Positions 21,250-31,341 of a stretch of 64,000 bases of DNA are shown here, in pieces; position 1 is the first letter of the stretch, and each line of letters opens with the position of its first letter. Source of the stretch: Nocardia asteroides (GTDB taxonomy: Bacteria > Actinomycetota > Actinomycetes > Mycobacteriales > Mycobacteriaceae); assembly GCF_021183625.1 (NCBI RefSeq), contig NZ_CP089214.1, forward strand, positions 4,278,001 through 4,342,000. Reading direction: 5' to 3'. The translations under genes and the position numbers were made by a program. Under the pieces are notes generated by a model. It was not told where the DNA came from and searched no databases. It saw only the letters and a program-made list of their open reading frames with translations.

Positions 21250-21873
21250 GTGACCGGAACGGGCGGCTCCTTCCTGCGTTTCACCGACGACACCGGGCGC
21301 CAGCACGAGCTGGAGCTCGCACCGGAGAACCAGCGGATCACCATCGGGCGGGCTCCGCAGGCCGACGTGGTGCTGAGCTGGGACGCCGAGGTGTCGCGGC
21401 TGCACGCCGCGGTCGAGTACCTCGGCTCGCAGTGGACCATCGTGGACGACGGGCTCTCCCGCAACGGCACCTTCGTCAACGGTGAGCGGCTGGTCGGCAG
21501 GCGCAGGCTGATGGCGGGCGACCGGATCCGGATGGGCACCGCGCTGCTCTCCTTCCACGACTTCTCCGGCGCGGTGGACGACGCGACCCGCACCTCCACC
21601 GCCGCCATCCCCACGCTGCGCTCGCTCACCGACACCCAGCGCTCCGTGCTGGTGGCGCTGTGCAGGCCCTACAAGAACGGCACCGGGTTCGCCACCCCGG
21701 CCTCCAACCAGCAGATCGCCGAGGAGCTCTTCCTCAGCGTCGACGCCATCAAGACCCACCTGCGGGCGCTCTTCGCCAAGTTCGGGGTGGAGGATCTGCC
21801 GCAGAACCAGAAGCGGGTGCGGCTGGCCGGGCTCGCCATGCAGAGCGGGCTCATCTCCGATCGGGATCTGTAG
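21250..21873 (+). CDS. FHA domain protein with C-terminal helix-turn-helix
   Basis: A 207-residue protein. Residues 15-105 form a forkhead-associated domain (ITIGRAPQADVVLS, VSRLHAAVEY, DGLSRNGTFVNGERL) that binds phosphothreonine. The C-terminal part (SNQQIAEELFLSVDAIKTHL then RALFAKFGVEDL) is a LuxR-like helix-turn-helix. This links Ser/Thr kinase signalling to DNA binding. GTG 21250 follows GAGG by 11 bases; a TTG at 21205 is an in-frame alternative with a weaker site. It lies between lsr2 and clpC1 without an obvious kinase partner. Confidence 0.85.
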   Translation: MTGTGGSFLRFTDDTGRQHELELAPENQRITIGRAPQADVVLSWDAEVSRLHAAVEYLGSQWTIVDDGLSRNGTFVNGERLVGRRRLMAGDRIRMGTALLSFHDFSGAVDDATRTSTAAIPTLRSLTDTQRSVLVALCRPYKNGTGFATPASNQQIAEELFLSVDAIKTHLRALFAKFGVEDLPQNQKRVRLAGLAMQSGLISDRDL

Positions 21874-21971
21874 ACGATCCGGCAGGTGCCCGAGCGCCTG
21901 ACGTATGGAGTGCGGCCCCGCGCGGCGGTTGACTCGAAGCCGGAAGTTCCACCACCGGCAGGAGAAGTCAC

Positions 21972-22481
21972 ATGAACGGCATTCGGATCGCCACCCTGAT
22001 CGCGGCGGTCGTCGGCACCGGCCTGGTCGCCGGGGTGTTCTACGCGTACGCCATCTCGGTGATGCCCGCGCTGCGCCAGACCGACGACCGCGTTGTGCTC
22101 GACGTCATGCAGCGGATCAACGTCGTCATCATCAATCCCTGGTTCCTGGTCGCGTTCATCGGGACCATCGGATTCACCGGGCTCGCCGCGCTGCTGCACC
22201 TCGGCTCCGAGTACCGCGCGGTGCTGGGATGGATCGCAATCGGATTGGCGCTCAACGTGTTCGCATTCGCCGTCACGATCGCGCTGAACGTTCCGCTGAA
22301 CAACGTGCTCGACGCCGCGGGCGATGTGAACTCGATCGCGGATCCGGCCGCGCTGCGCGCCGAATACGAATCCCCGTGGGTGCGTTGGAATGTACTGCGC
22401 GCGGTTCTGCACACCGCCGCCTTCACGGTGCTCTGCGGCGCGCTCTTCGTCGCCGGAATTCGGCACGCCCAGCGCGGCTGA
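21972..22481 (+). CDS. DUF1772 (anthrone-oxygenase-like) membrane protein
   Basis: A 169-residue protein with four predicted helices: 7-30, about 53-75, about 81-102, and about 143-165. The start (GTGLVAGVFYAYAISVMPALR) and the FNVPLNN-like LNVPLNNVLDA segment are typical of DUF1772, to which anthrone oxygenases belong; most members are uncharacterised. GGCAGGAG precedes the ATG. No biosynthetic neighbours indicate a substrate. Confidence 0.85.
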   Translation: MNGIRIATLIAAVVGTGLVAGVFYAYAISVMPALRQTDDRVVLDVMQRINVVIINPWFLVAFIGTIGFTGLAALLHLGSEYRAVLGWIAIGLALNVFAFAVTIALNVPLNNVLDAAGDVNSIADPAALRAEYESPWVRWNVLRAVLHTAAFTVLCGALFVAGIRHAQRG

Positions 22482-23010
22482 GCGCGGTATACCGATTGCG
22501 GCAGAGACGTTTTCGACTGGAAGGGTGTGCCGAGGCGGCGGTGCGGGCGTTTTCGCGCCCGCGCCGATTCGTACGCCGGTGCATTTTTCCGGCGGGCGGG
22601 CGATGCCGCGCGCGGTGAATTTCCCGGCGGGCCCGGCGACGGCCCGGTATGCCGGAAATTCCGCCCGAGGTGTCCGGTGCACCCGCCGGGAACGATCCGC
22701 AGCGCCCCGGCGTTACACCCACGACAGCAGCCGGCTCCGCGGCGTGCGCCCCGGCCCCCCGACCCCGGCCCGCGGCGCCGTTCGCTCACAGCGGAACGGG
22801 GGCGGAAACGAATCCCCGACCCGCGGCGTTGGCAAGGATGACCACCGAGTCACCGGGTCGCAATAAGGTGGACCGGAAGCGACACGACCACCCGCCAACT
22901 AGAGTGGAGGCGGGGGCTGCAAGCCCCGGGCTTCATGGCAGGCTGACGTGACACCAGTCCAGCTGGAAGCGTCGATCGCCGGATTGTCGGAGCAGGAGAG
23001 TGAGGGAGCG
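22482..23010. other. Long non-coding region upstream of clpC1
   Basis: 529 bases with no supported gene; short frames here are compositional. The right end contains a plausible -10 for clpC1, TAGAGT at 22900-22905, which would give a leader of about 100 bases. An inverted CGC-N5-GCG site (separate entry) lies 100 bases further upstream. An in-frame upstream GTG at 22948 exists but clpC1 homology starts at 23011. Confidence 0.5.
22780..22797. promoter_or_regulatory. Candidate ClgR site upstream of clpC1
   Basis: GTTCGCTCACAGCGGAAC contains CGC-N5-GCG flanked by GTT and GAAC, close to the ClgR recognition pattern described for corynebacteria and mycobacteria, where ClgR activates clp genes. 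It lies about 105 bases before the proposed -10. The match is partial. Confidence 0.35.
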
Positions 23011-25566
<2,556 letters not shown>

Positions 25567-25575
25567 TCGTCAGCT

Positions 25576-25617
25576 CGGGAAAGGCCCGCTCCCCTCCGGG
25601 GGAGCGGGCCTTTCCCG
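25576..25617 (+). terminator. Strong hairpin terminator of clpC1
   Basis: A perfect 19-bp stem (25576-25594 with 25599-25617) and a 4-base loop TCCG, starting 9 bases after the clpC1 stop. The outer part of the right arm includes CCTTTCCCG. Confidence 0.85.
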
Positions 25618-25701
25618 TTGCGAACGGGATATCACAACGCCCGAGCCCCCCTTCGCGGCGCCGCCGCCCGCCCGGGGCGTTGCGCCGGTAGGCGCGGGGA
25701 T

Positions 25702-25720
25702 TCGGGGGCGGAGCCCCCGA
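25702..25720 (-). terminator. Short hairpin after the histidine kinase gene
   Basis: TCGGGGGC-N3-GCCCCCGA, an 8-bp GC stem 4 bases beyond the stop of the minus-strand kinase gene. Together with the clpC1 hairpin it separates two convergent units. Confidence 0.6.
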
Positions 25721-25724
25721 GTGC

Positions 25725-27068
25725 TCAAATTTCTTCTTTGTCGAGGCCGGGGACGGCGGCCAGGCGGGTCTGGGCGGGGAGACGCGCCGCTACGCGGAAA
25801 CCCCCACTCGGCCGCGGCCCGGCGGTGAGCGCACCGCCCAGTTCGTGCGCCCGCTCCCGCATCCCGATGATCCCGTCCCCGCCGCGCGGCCCCGGGGTCC
25901 GCGGCGGCGGGGCGACGGGCCGGGTGTTGTCGACGGTGATGTCGACCGAATCGGCGGCATACCGAAGCGTCACCGTCGCCTCGGCCCCCGGCGCGTGCCG
26001 CTGCACGTTGCGCAGCGACTCCACCACGATCCCGGCCCCGACCGCATCGATCGCCGCGGGCAGCGGCGCGGCGGTGCCGATCACCCGATACGTCACCGCG
26101 ACCCCGGACGAACGAGCCCGCTGCATGATCCCGTCCAGATCGTCGAGGCTCGGCGCATCCGGCTTCGGCGCTGGCTTCGGCACCGCGGGAACCTCCGCGG
26201 ACTCCCGCCGGACCTCCTTCTGCGGCCGAGCCAGGAACCCGGCGGTCCGCCCGAGCAGCCCCTCGTCCCGCACGGGACGATCGTCATCCGCCGCAGGCTC
26301 CTCCGCCCGCACCCCGGTCCGCCGCAGGCTGCTCAGCAACTCCTGCGCGTCCTCGAGCGCGGCCCTGCTCGCCGTCTTCACGGCGGCCAGCGCCACCACC
26401 ACCTGCTGCGGCTTGCGCTCGGCCAGCTCCAGCGCGAGCCCGGACTGCTTGTTGATGGCCGACAGACTGTGCACGACCACCCCGTGCAGCTCCTCGGCGA
26501 GCGCGAGCCGCTCGGCGGCGCTCTCCCGCTCGCGCCGCGCGATCCCCTCCCACGGCTCGGCCTCCTCCAGCCGCTGCGCGTACCGCACCAGCTCGGCGCG
26601 CTGGCGCAGCAGCTCGGCGGTGCCCGCCAGCGCGACCGCCCAGCCCAGCGCGCCCAGCGCCTGCCAGCCGTCGGTCTCCCGGCCGAGCAGCGCGGGCAGC
26701 GGCCAGACCATGCACAGGTAGGCCACCGGGATCGCGGGGAAGGTGTAGCGCGGCGGCGCGACGGCGGCCGCGGCAAGGAAGGCGGCGGCGGGCGCGGCCA
26801 GCGCGGGCAGGTAGTGATGCCCGAGCAACGGGTAGGCGATCGCCACCGCGAACACCACGTACAGCACCGGCAGCGGGTGGTACCGGCGCAGGACCAGCGC
26901 GACCGGACCGGCGATGAGCAGCGCGGTTCCGAGCGCGTCCAGCGGGTCGGTGGCGACCTGTCGCAGGTCGAGCGCGAAGCCGAGGGCGAGCTGCAGCACC
27001 GCGACCCCGCCCGCGAGCCCCCAATCCCACACCACCGAACCGCGATTCGTGTTACCTGGCGCTCTCAC
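25725..27068 (-). CDS. Orphan sensor histidine kinase-like protein
   Basis: A 447-residue protein: about five membrane helices in residues 15-150, then a dimerisation helix containing AEELHGVVVHSLSAINKQ, a proline-rich linker (about 265-300), and a C-terminal ATPase domain (ESLRNVQRHAP N-box; GDGIIGMRERAHELGG). This is the HisKA_3/NarL-partner type. The phosphoacceptor His is present but the next residue is Gly instead of the usual Asp/Glu, so kinase chemistry may be altered. No response regulator lies next to it. It starts with GTG, and the long linker is unusual. Confidence 0.82.
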   Translation of the reverse strand: MRAPGNTNRGSVVWDWGLAGGVAVLQLALGFALDLRQVATDPLDALGTALLIAGPVALVLRRYHPLPVLYVVFAVAIAYPLLGHHYLPALAAPAAAFLAAAAVAPPRYTFPAIPVAYLCMVWPLPALLGRETDGWQALGALGWAVALAGTAELLRQRAELVRYAQRLEEAEPWEGIARRERESAAERLALAEELHGVVVHSLSAINKQSGLALELAERKPQQVVVALAAVKTASRAALEDAQELLSSLRRTGVRAEEPAADDDRPVRDEGLLGRTAGFLARPQKEVRRESAEVPAVPKPAPKPDAPSLDDLDGIMQRARSSGVAVTYRVIGTAAPLPAAIDAVGAGIVVESLRNVQRHAPGAEATVTLRYAADSVDITVDNTRPVAPPPRTPGPRGGDGIIGMRERAHELGGALTAGPRPSGGFRVAARLPAQTRLAAVPGLDKEEI

Positions 27069-27168
27069 CCCGCCAGACTATGCGCCGCGGCCACCCGGCG
27101 CGGCAGGAGTACACACCCCCGCCGCGTACTCCGGGCACACCGCCGGTGACCACGGGTATGGTCTCGGG

Positions 27169-27618
27169 ATGGTCGATCAGTCGATTCGTCTTCCGGATCT
27201 GTCCGCCCGGCCGCACGAGCTCGCGGTGGAGCGGGTCATGTCCGCCTCCGCCGGACTGCTCTTCGCGGCGTGGACCAGGGGCTTCGACCTGTGGCTGGCA
27301 GAACCCGATTCGCTGCTGCTGGCCGGTGCGGTGAATACCCCGTTCTTCTTCGAGACCGAGAACGCCGGCGTCCGGCACCCGCACTACGGCCGTTTCCTGC
27401 GGCTGGAGAACGAGCGGCTGGTGGAGCTGACCTGGGTGAGCGCGGACACCCGCGGCGCCGAGACGGTGGTCTCGGTGCAGTTCGTCCGGCAGCCGCGCGG
27501 CATCCGGCTGCGGCTGCGGCACTCCGGCTTCGCCGATATGGCCGCCAGGGACGCGCACCGGGCTGCCTGGCCCGCGGTGCTGGAGCAACTCGACAAACGG
27601 CTGAGCGCGGTCGGGTAG
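27169..27618 (+). CDS. SRPBCC (AHSA1-like) domain protein
   Basis: A 149-residue protein of the Bet v 1/AHSA1 fold: ELAVERVMSASAGLLFAAWT at the start, FFFETENAG, HYGRFLRLENERLVELTWVS, and a C-terminal helix ending LEQLDKRL. Such proteins bind hydrophobic ligands; no specific role is known. TATGGT at 27157-27162 lies 6 bases before the ATG, giving a leaderless start. It converges on the membrane protein gene with 15 bases between. Confidence 0.85.
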   Translation: MVDQSIRLPDLSARPHELAVERVMSASAGLLFAAWTRGFDLWLAEPDSLLLAGAVNTPFFFETENAGVRHPHYGRFLRLENERLVELTWVSADTRGAETVVSVQFVRQPRGIRLRLRHSGFADMAARDAHRAAWPAVLEQLDKRLSAVG

Positions 27619-27633
27619 CGGCCCGCCGCCGGC

Positions 27634-28077
27634 TCAGGCGAACCAGCGCCGAGCGGCCGGGGTGTACATGGCGGGCACCGCGACCAGCACCGCGAGCACG
27701 TGTACCGCGCGCACCACGGTGAGCAGCAGGCCGTGCGGGCCGAGCGCGGCGAACGGGTCGGTGAGCGAGTCCGCGGAGAGCAGCCTGGCCGCCGGTTCGA
27801 CCACCAGCGATGCCAGCCCGGCGATCCCGATGCCGACGGTGAGCAGCGCCCGCGCCCAGCGGTCACCGTGCACCATGCGCAGCACCACCGCGAGGACCAG
27901 CAGGTAGAGGGCGCCCCGCCAGAGCAGCGGGGCGGCACCGGTGTCGTCGACCCGGGCCAGCCCCTCCAGGACGCCCGCGCCGAGCGCGGTGAGGAATCCG
28001 GCGCAGGCCACCCGGACCGGGCGCGGCGCCGCCGGACCGGTGGCGGGCAGGGAAAGCGAACGGGCAGTGTCGGCCAT
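27634..28077 (-). CDS. Hypothetical four-helix membrane protein after cbtA
   Basis: A 147-residue protein with four predicted helices (about 23-40, 50-66, 74-92, 116-136) and a basic N-terminus; I do not recognise the family. It lies 36 bases after cbtA on the same strand and may be a third gene of the cobalt operon. Its ATG is inside the loop of a perfect 14-bp hairpin whose arm encodes residues 2-6 (ADTAR), so either initiation is controlled by that structure or a GTG near residue 22 is the true start. Confidence 0.65.
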   Translation of the reverse strand: MADTARSLSLPATGPAAPRPVRVACAGFLTALGAGVLEGLARVDDTGAAPLLWRGALYLLVLAVVLRMVHGDRWARALLTVGIGIAGLASLVVEPAARLLSADSLTDPFAALGPHGLLLTVVRAVHVLAVLVAVPAMYTPAARRWFA

Positions 28078-28094
28078 GACGCCGACACTGCCCG
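28061..28094. repeat. Perfect 14-bp inverted repeat with a start codon in its loop
   Basis: CGGGCAGTGTCGGC (28061-28074) and GCCGACACTGCCCG (28081-28094) are exact complements around a 6-base loop that contains the CAT of the minus-strand gene starting at 28077. It begins 19 bases after the cbtA stop, so it would serve well as a cbtBA terminator. Confidence 0.8.
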
Positions 28095-28113
28095 CTCCGA
28101 TGCGAACCGCGGA

Positions 28114-28884
28114 TCACGCCGCGGTAGCGACCTCTTCCCGTACCGGGGTACGGGGTACGGCCGCGAACTCGGTGAGCGCCGCGAACAGCAGCCCGAGCGC
28201 GACCCACAGCGTGCCGGAGACCGCGAGCGACGAGACCCGGAACTCCCACAGCAGACTCGCCGGGAAATCCGCCCCGACCTCGTTGACGCCGGGAAGCAGC
28301 ACGTAGCCGATGGTTACGACGACGGCGAAGGCAGCGACCCCGCCGATCAGCCGCACGGACCGCAGCTGCCCGGCCGGCAACCGGTAGCCGTAGGCCGCCG
28401 CGGCGACCGCGACCAGCCCGAGCAGCACGGCGGCCACCCAGAGCCAGGTGCGGTCGTTGATCGTCTCCGGATCGCCGACCGCGGGCGGATTCGCCGGGTA
28501 CTTGAAGAACGGGACGAGCACGACGGCCAGCCAGCCGGCCAGCGCGACCGCGAGGCCGAAGAGCGGCCCGCTGCCGAACCGCCGCAGCAGGTGCACCGCC
28601 GCGCCGACGAGCACGCCGAACGCCGCACCGGCGAGGCCGAGCGCGAGGAACTGCCCGAACTTCTGCCCGTCCCGGCTGACCAGCGCCTCTTCCTCGTCGT
28701 GCGAGTGCCCGGCCGGTTCGTCGGTGTGCGGATGGTCCTGCGCGGCCGCCTCCTCGATGGCGATGGCAGCGTCGACCTTCGGTTCACCGACGAAGTAGCC
28801 GACCGTGGCCGCGAGCAGCCCCGCGAGCACCCCGGCGAGCAGCCCCCGCAGCAGCAGGGTCCGCAGGGATTCGGTCAGTGGCAC
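28114..28884 (-). CDS. cbtA: CbtA family cobalt transporter subunit
   Basis: A 256-residue membrane protein with about six helices. A His/Asp/Glu-rich loop after helix 1 (DHPHTDEPAGHSHDEEE) is suited to metal binding. FFKYPANPPAVGDPETINDRT is the conserved CbtA segment. CbtA and CbtB form a B12-regulated cobalt importer. The GTG start overlaps the cbtB end by 10 bases, so the two are cotranslated, and the cobalamin riboswitch upstream of cbtB supports cobalt as the substrate. Confidence 0.93.
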   Translation of the reverse strand: MPLTESLRTLLLRGLLAGVLAGLLAATVGYFVGEPKVDAAIAIEEAAAQDHPHTDEPAGHSHDEEEALVSRDGQKFGQFLALGLAGAAFGVLVGAAVHLLRRFGSGPLFGLAVALAGWLAVVLVPFFKYPANPPAVGDPETINDRTWLWVAAVLLGLVAVAAAAYGYRLPAGQLRSVRLIGGVAAFAVVVTIGYVLLPGVNEVGADFPASLLWEFRVSSLAVSGTLWVALGLLFAALTEFAAVPRTPVREEVATAA

Positions 28885-29072
28885 GGAAGCCCCAGCAGGT
28901 GCCGTCCGTCGTGCATCAGCTCGTGCAGGTACATCCCGGAGCGAGAGACCGCACCCTGGTCGAAGCCGACCAGGTAGAGCGTGAGCAGGGCGAGCAGGAC
29001 GACGCCGACCGTGACCAGAATGGTGGCGAGTGATTCCGATACCCGGGATGCGGGCGAGTGCGCGATGGCCAT
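28875..29072 (-). CDS. cbtB: CbtB-type cobalt transporter small subunit
   Basis: A 65-residue protein with one membrane helix (about 16-38) and the diagnostic histidine-rich end MYLHELMHDGRHLLGLPCH, thought to deliver cobalt to CbtA. AGGAGGA lies 7 bases before the ATG. It is the first gene behind the cobalamin riboswitch. Confidence 0.95.
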   Translation of the reverse strand: MAIAHSPASRVSESLATILVTVGVVLLALLTLYLVGFDQGAVSRSGMYLHELMHDGRHLLGLPCH

Positions 29073-29084
29073 GCGAGTCCTCCT

Positions 29085-29212
29085 GGGGTGTACGCGACCC
29101 CGTCGTGTCGGTGCGACGGTGCCGGTGTCTGGCTCTGAACAGTGGCGCGACCGCTCCGGAGTCTCACCGGATTACCGCAACACCCTCGCTTCTTCCACGG
29201 AAACTGTGACAT
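29085..29212 (-). promoter_or_regulatory. Cobalamin riboswitch upstream of cbtB
   Basis: On the minus strand the leader contains the class hallmarks in order: GGTAATCCGGTGAGACTCCGG (complement of 29156-29176), the B12 box GCCACTG (complement of 29140-29146), and GAGCCAGACACCGGC. The 3' end of the domain runs into the cbtB ribosome site AGGAGGA, so translational control by adenosylcobalamin is likely. The outer limits given are approximate. Confidence 0.9.
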
Positions 29213-29215
29213 CGC

Positions 29216-29248
29216 AAAACCCCCCTCGTCAACAGCTGTGACGAGGGG
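29216..29248 (-). terminator. Rho-independent terminator of mhuD
   Basis: CCCCTCGTC (29222-29230) pairs perfectly with GACGAGGGG (29240-29248). On the minus strand the stem is followed by GGTTTTGCG. It starts 15 bases after the mhuD stop and insulates the riboswitch leader from it. Confidence 0.85.
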
Positions 29249-29263
29249 TGATCGGAACCGGGG

Positions 29264-29578
29264 TCAGCCCTGCGGCTTGCCTGCCACGTCGAGCACGACC
29301 TCGAACTCGAGCAGCGAGGCGCCGGTCGCCACCGGCTTGCGCGCCTCGCCCGCGTGCGCCTCGCGCGCCGGGCCGTCGCGCCAGGCCGCGAACGACTCCT
29401 CGGACTCCCACTGCGTCACCACGAAGTACCGGTTCTCCCCGGCCGTGGGGCGGAGCAGCTGGAAACCCAGAAACCCGGGGGAGTTCTCCACCGCGTGCGC
29501 CCGGTGCGCGAAGCGCTTCTCCAATTCGGCGCCCGCGCCCTCGGGGATCTCGATCGCATTGATCTTTACAACAGCCAT
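29264..29578 (-). CDS. mhuD: Heme-degrading monooxygenase, MhuD type
   Basis: A 104-residue ABM-fold protein. The active-site set of mycobacterial MhuD is in register: Asn7, Trp66 and His75 (heme ligand). The start AVVKINAIEIPEGAG and the core FAHRAHAVENSPGFLGFQLL are nearly identical to MhuD (Rv3592). MhuD opens heme to mycobilin without CO release, freeing iron for the cell. TACGTT (complement of 29585-29590) lies 6 bases before the ATG, so the transcript is leaderless. The gene is divergent from the hydrolase, as in M. tuberculosis. Confidence 0.95.
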   Translation of the reverse strand: MAVVKINAIEIPEGAGAELEKRFAHRAHAVENSPGFLGFQLLRPTAGENRYFVVTQWESEESFAAWRDGPAREAHAGEARKPVATGASLLEFEVVLDVAGKPQG

Positions 29579-29619
29579 GGCTCCAACGTAGCGGCTCGCG
29601 CCGCCTACGCTCGGTCCCC

Positions 29620-30366
29620 ATGCTCTACGACGAAGGCGGCACGGGGGTGCCCATCCTGTTGCTGCACGGGCTGATGGGCAGCGCGCGAACCTGGAGCGAT
29701 CAGCTGGGGTGGCTGCGCGAGTTCGGCCACGTGTACACCTTCGACGCCGCGGGGCACGGGCGCCCGGCCCCCGCCGAGCTCGGCACCGAGGCCTTCGTCG
29801 CCGATCTGGCCGCGGCCACCGAGGCGATCGCGGAGCCGATGGTGCTGGTCGGGCACTCGATGGGGGCCCTGCACGGGTGGGTCTTCGCGGCCGCCCACCC
29901 GGAGCGGGTGCGGGCGCTGGTGGTGGAGGACATCGCGCCGGATTTCCGCGGGCGCACCGCCGCCGGGTGGGCGGCCATGATCGAGGGCTGGCCGCAGCCC
30001 TTCCCGGACGAGGCGGCGGTGCTCGGCTATTTCGGCGAGGTCGCCGGGCGATATTTCCTGCGCGCATTCCGGCGGGACGGCGACGGATATCGGCTGCACG
30101 GGGCCGTGTCGACCTTCCGGGACATCTCCGAGGAGTGGGGGAGCCGCGATTTCTGGGCGCAGTGGGAGGCGCTGCGCATTCCCGCCCTGCTGATCGAGGG
30201 CGAATTCACCATCACACCGCCCGGACAGATGCGGCGCATGGCCGAGCGGGCCGATACCCGCTACGTGCGGGTCGCGGGCGCCGGGCACCTGGTGCACGAC
30301 GAGCAACCCCGGCGCTACCGCGAAGAAGTGGAGTCGTTCCTGCGCGACGTGCTCGCGCGCGGATAG
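29620..30366 (+). CDS. Alpha/beta hydrolase (Rv3591c-like)
   Basis: A 248-residue alpha/beta hydrolase: oxyanion region LLLHGLMGSARTW, nucleophile elbow GHSMGAL, and the catalytic His in AGHLVHDEQP. The substrate is unknown. TACGCT at 29606-29611 is 8 bases before the ATG (leaderless pattern). The -10 boxes of this gene and mhuD are only 15 bases apart and divergent, so the two promoters probably interfere or are co-regulated. The neighbour relationship suggests, but does not show, a link to heme or iron use. Confidence 0.9.
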   Translation: MLYDEGGTGVPILLLHGLMGSARTWSDQLGWLREFGHVYTFDAAGHGRPAPAELGTEAFVADLAAATEAIAEPMVLVGHSMGALHGWVFAAAHPERVRALVVEDIAPDFRGRTAAGWAAMIEGWPQPFPDEAAVLGYFGEVAGRYFLRAFRRDGDGYRLHGAVSTFRDISEEWGSRDFWAQWEALRIPALLIEGEFTITPPGQMRRMAERADTRYVRVAGAGHLVHDEQPRRYREEVESFLRDVLARG

Positions 30367-30394
30367 CGCGGCGAGCCGGTGCGCGCGGGCGCGG

Positions 30395-31309
30395 CTACCG
30401 GCTGCCCTCGCCCGCCAGGGCGAACAGCCCATCGTCGGTCTGCTCGATCAGCCCGTCCACCAGCAGCGAATCCAGCGCGCGGGCGCGCTGCCCCGGATCC
30501 CGCGGCCAGGCCAGGTCCAGCCGCAGCCGCTCGACCGGCCCGTCGGCGGCGCGCAGCACGTCGAGCAGCCGCCCGCGCGCCTGCCGGTCGGTGCCCTCGT
30601 ACTTCTGCGTCTTCCGCACCACCTCGGCCGCCGGACGCCCGGCGGCAACCCACGCGCAGCGCGGCAGCGGGCACGCGTCGCAGGCTGGAGAGCGGGCCGT
30701 GCAGATGGTGGCCCCCAGCTCCATGAGCGCCGCCGAGAAGACGGCCGCCCGCCGCACCCGGGCGGGCAGCAGCGCCTCGGTCTCCGGCAGGTCGCGCGGT
30801 GACGGGTTGCCCGCGTCACCGAGCCCGTGCACCGCGCGCGCCACCACCCGGCGCACATTGGTGTCGACCACTGGCACCCGCTGCCCGTAGGCGAAGCAGG
30901 CCACCGCGCGCGCGGTGTACGCGCCGATGCCGGGCAGCGCGAGCAGCAGCTCGACATCGTCGGGCACCTCGTCCCCGTACCGCGCGGCCAGCACCGTCGC
31001 GCACTCGTGCAGCCGCAGCGCCCGGCGCGGATACCCGAGTTTGCCCCAGGCCCGCAGCACCTCCGCCTGCGAAGCGGCCGCCATAGCGGACGGCACCGGC
31101 CAGCGGGCCACCCACTCCCGCCAGATCGGCTCCACCCGCAGCACCGGCGTCTGCTGCAGCATGATCTCGCTCATCAGGATCTGCCACGCCGTCACCCCCG
31201 GCCTGCGCCACGGCAGGTCTCGCGCGGTGGCGGTGTACCAGTCGATCAGCACGCCGGTGTCGATCGCGCCGTACTCCGGCAGCGTGCGCGCGGCAGCGCC
31301 CTTCCTCAC
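30395..31309 (-). CDS. mutY: A/G-specific adenine glycosylase MutY
   Basis: A 304-residue base-excision glycosylase removing A opposite 8-oxoG. Catalytic Glu48 (SEIMLQQT) and Asp149 (VVDTNV) flank the helix-hairpin-helix LPGIGAYTARAVA. The [4Fe-4S] cysteines lie in CTARSPACDACPLPRC with spacing x6-x2-x4. The C-terminal NUDIX-like 8-oxoG domain of the E. coli enzyme is missing and replaced by a short winged-helix-like end, as in other actinobacteria. GTG 31309 is preferred; the longer frame from 31333 would overlap the canB promoter. Divergent from canB across 32 bases. Confidence 0.94.
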   Translation of the reverse strand: MRKGAAARTLPEYGAIDTGVLIDWYTATARDLPWRRPGVTAWQILMSEIMLQQTPVLRVEPIWREWVARWPVPSAMAAASQAEVLRAWGKLGYPRRALRLHECATVLAARYGDEVPDDVELLLALPGIGAYTARAVACFAYGQRVPVVDTNVRRVVARAVHGLGDAGNPSPRDLPETEALLPARVRRAAVFSAALMELGATICTARSPACDACPLPRCAWVAAGRPAAEVVRKTQKYEGTDRQARGRLLDVLRAADGPVERLRLDLAWPRDPGQRARALDSLLVDGLIEQTDDGLFALAGEGSR

Positions 31310-31341
31310 GGTTTCCCACCTCGTCCTGCACAATGGTCGCT

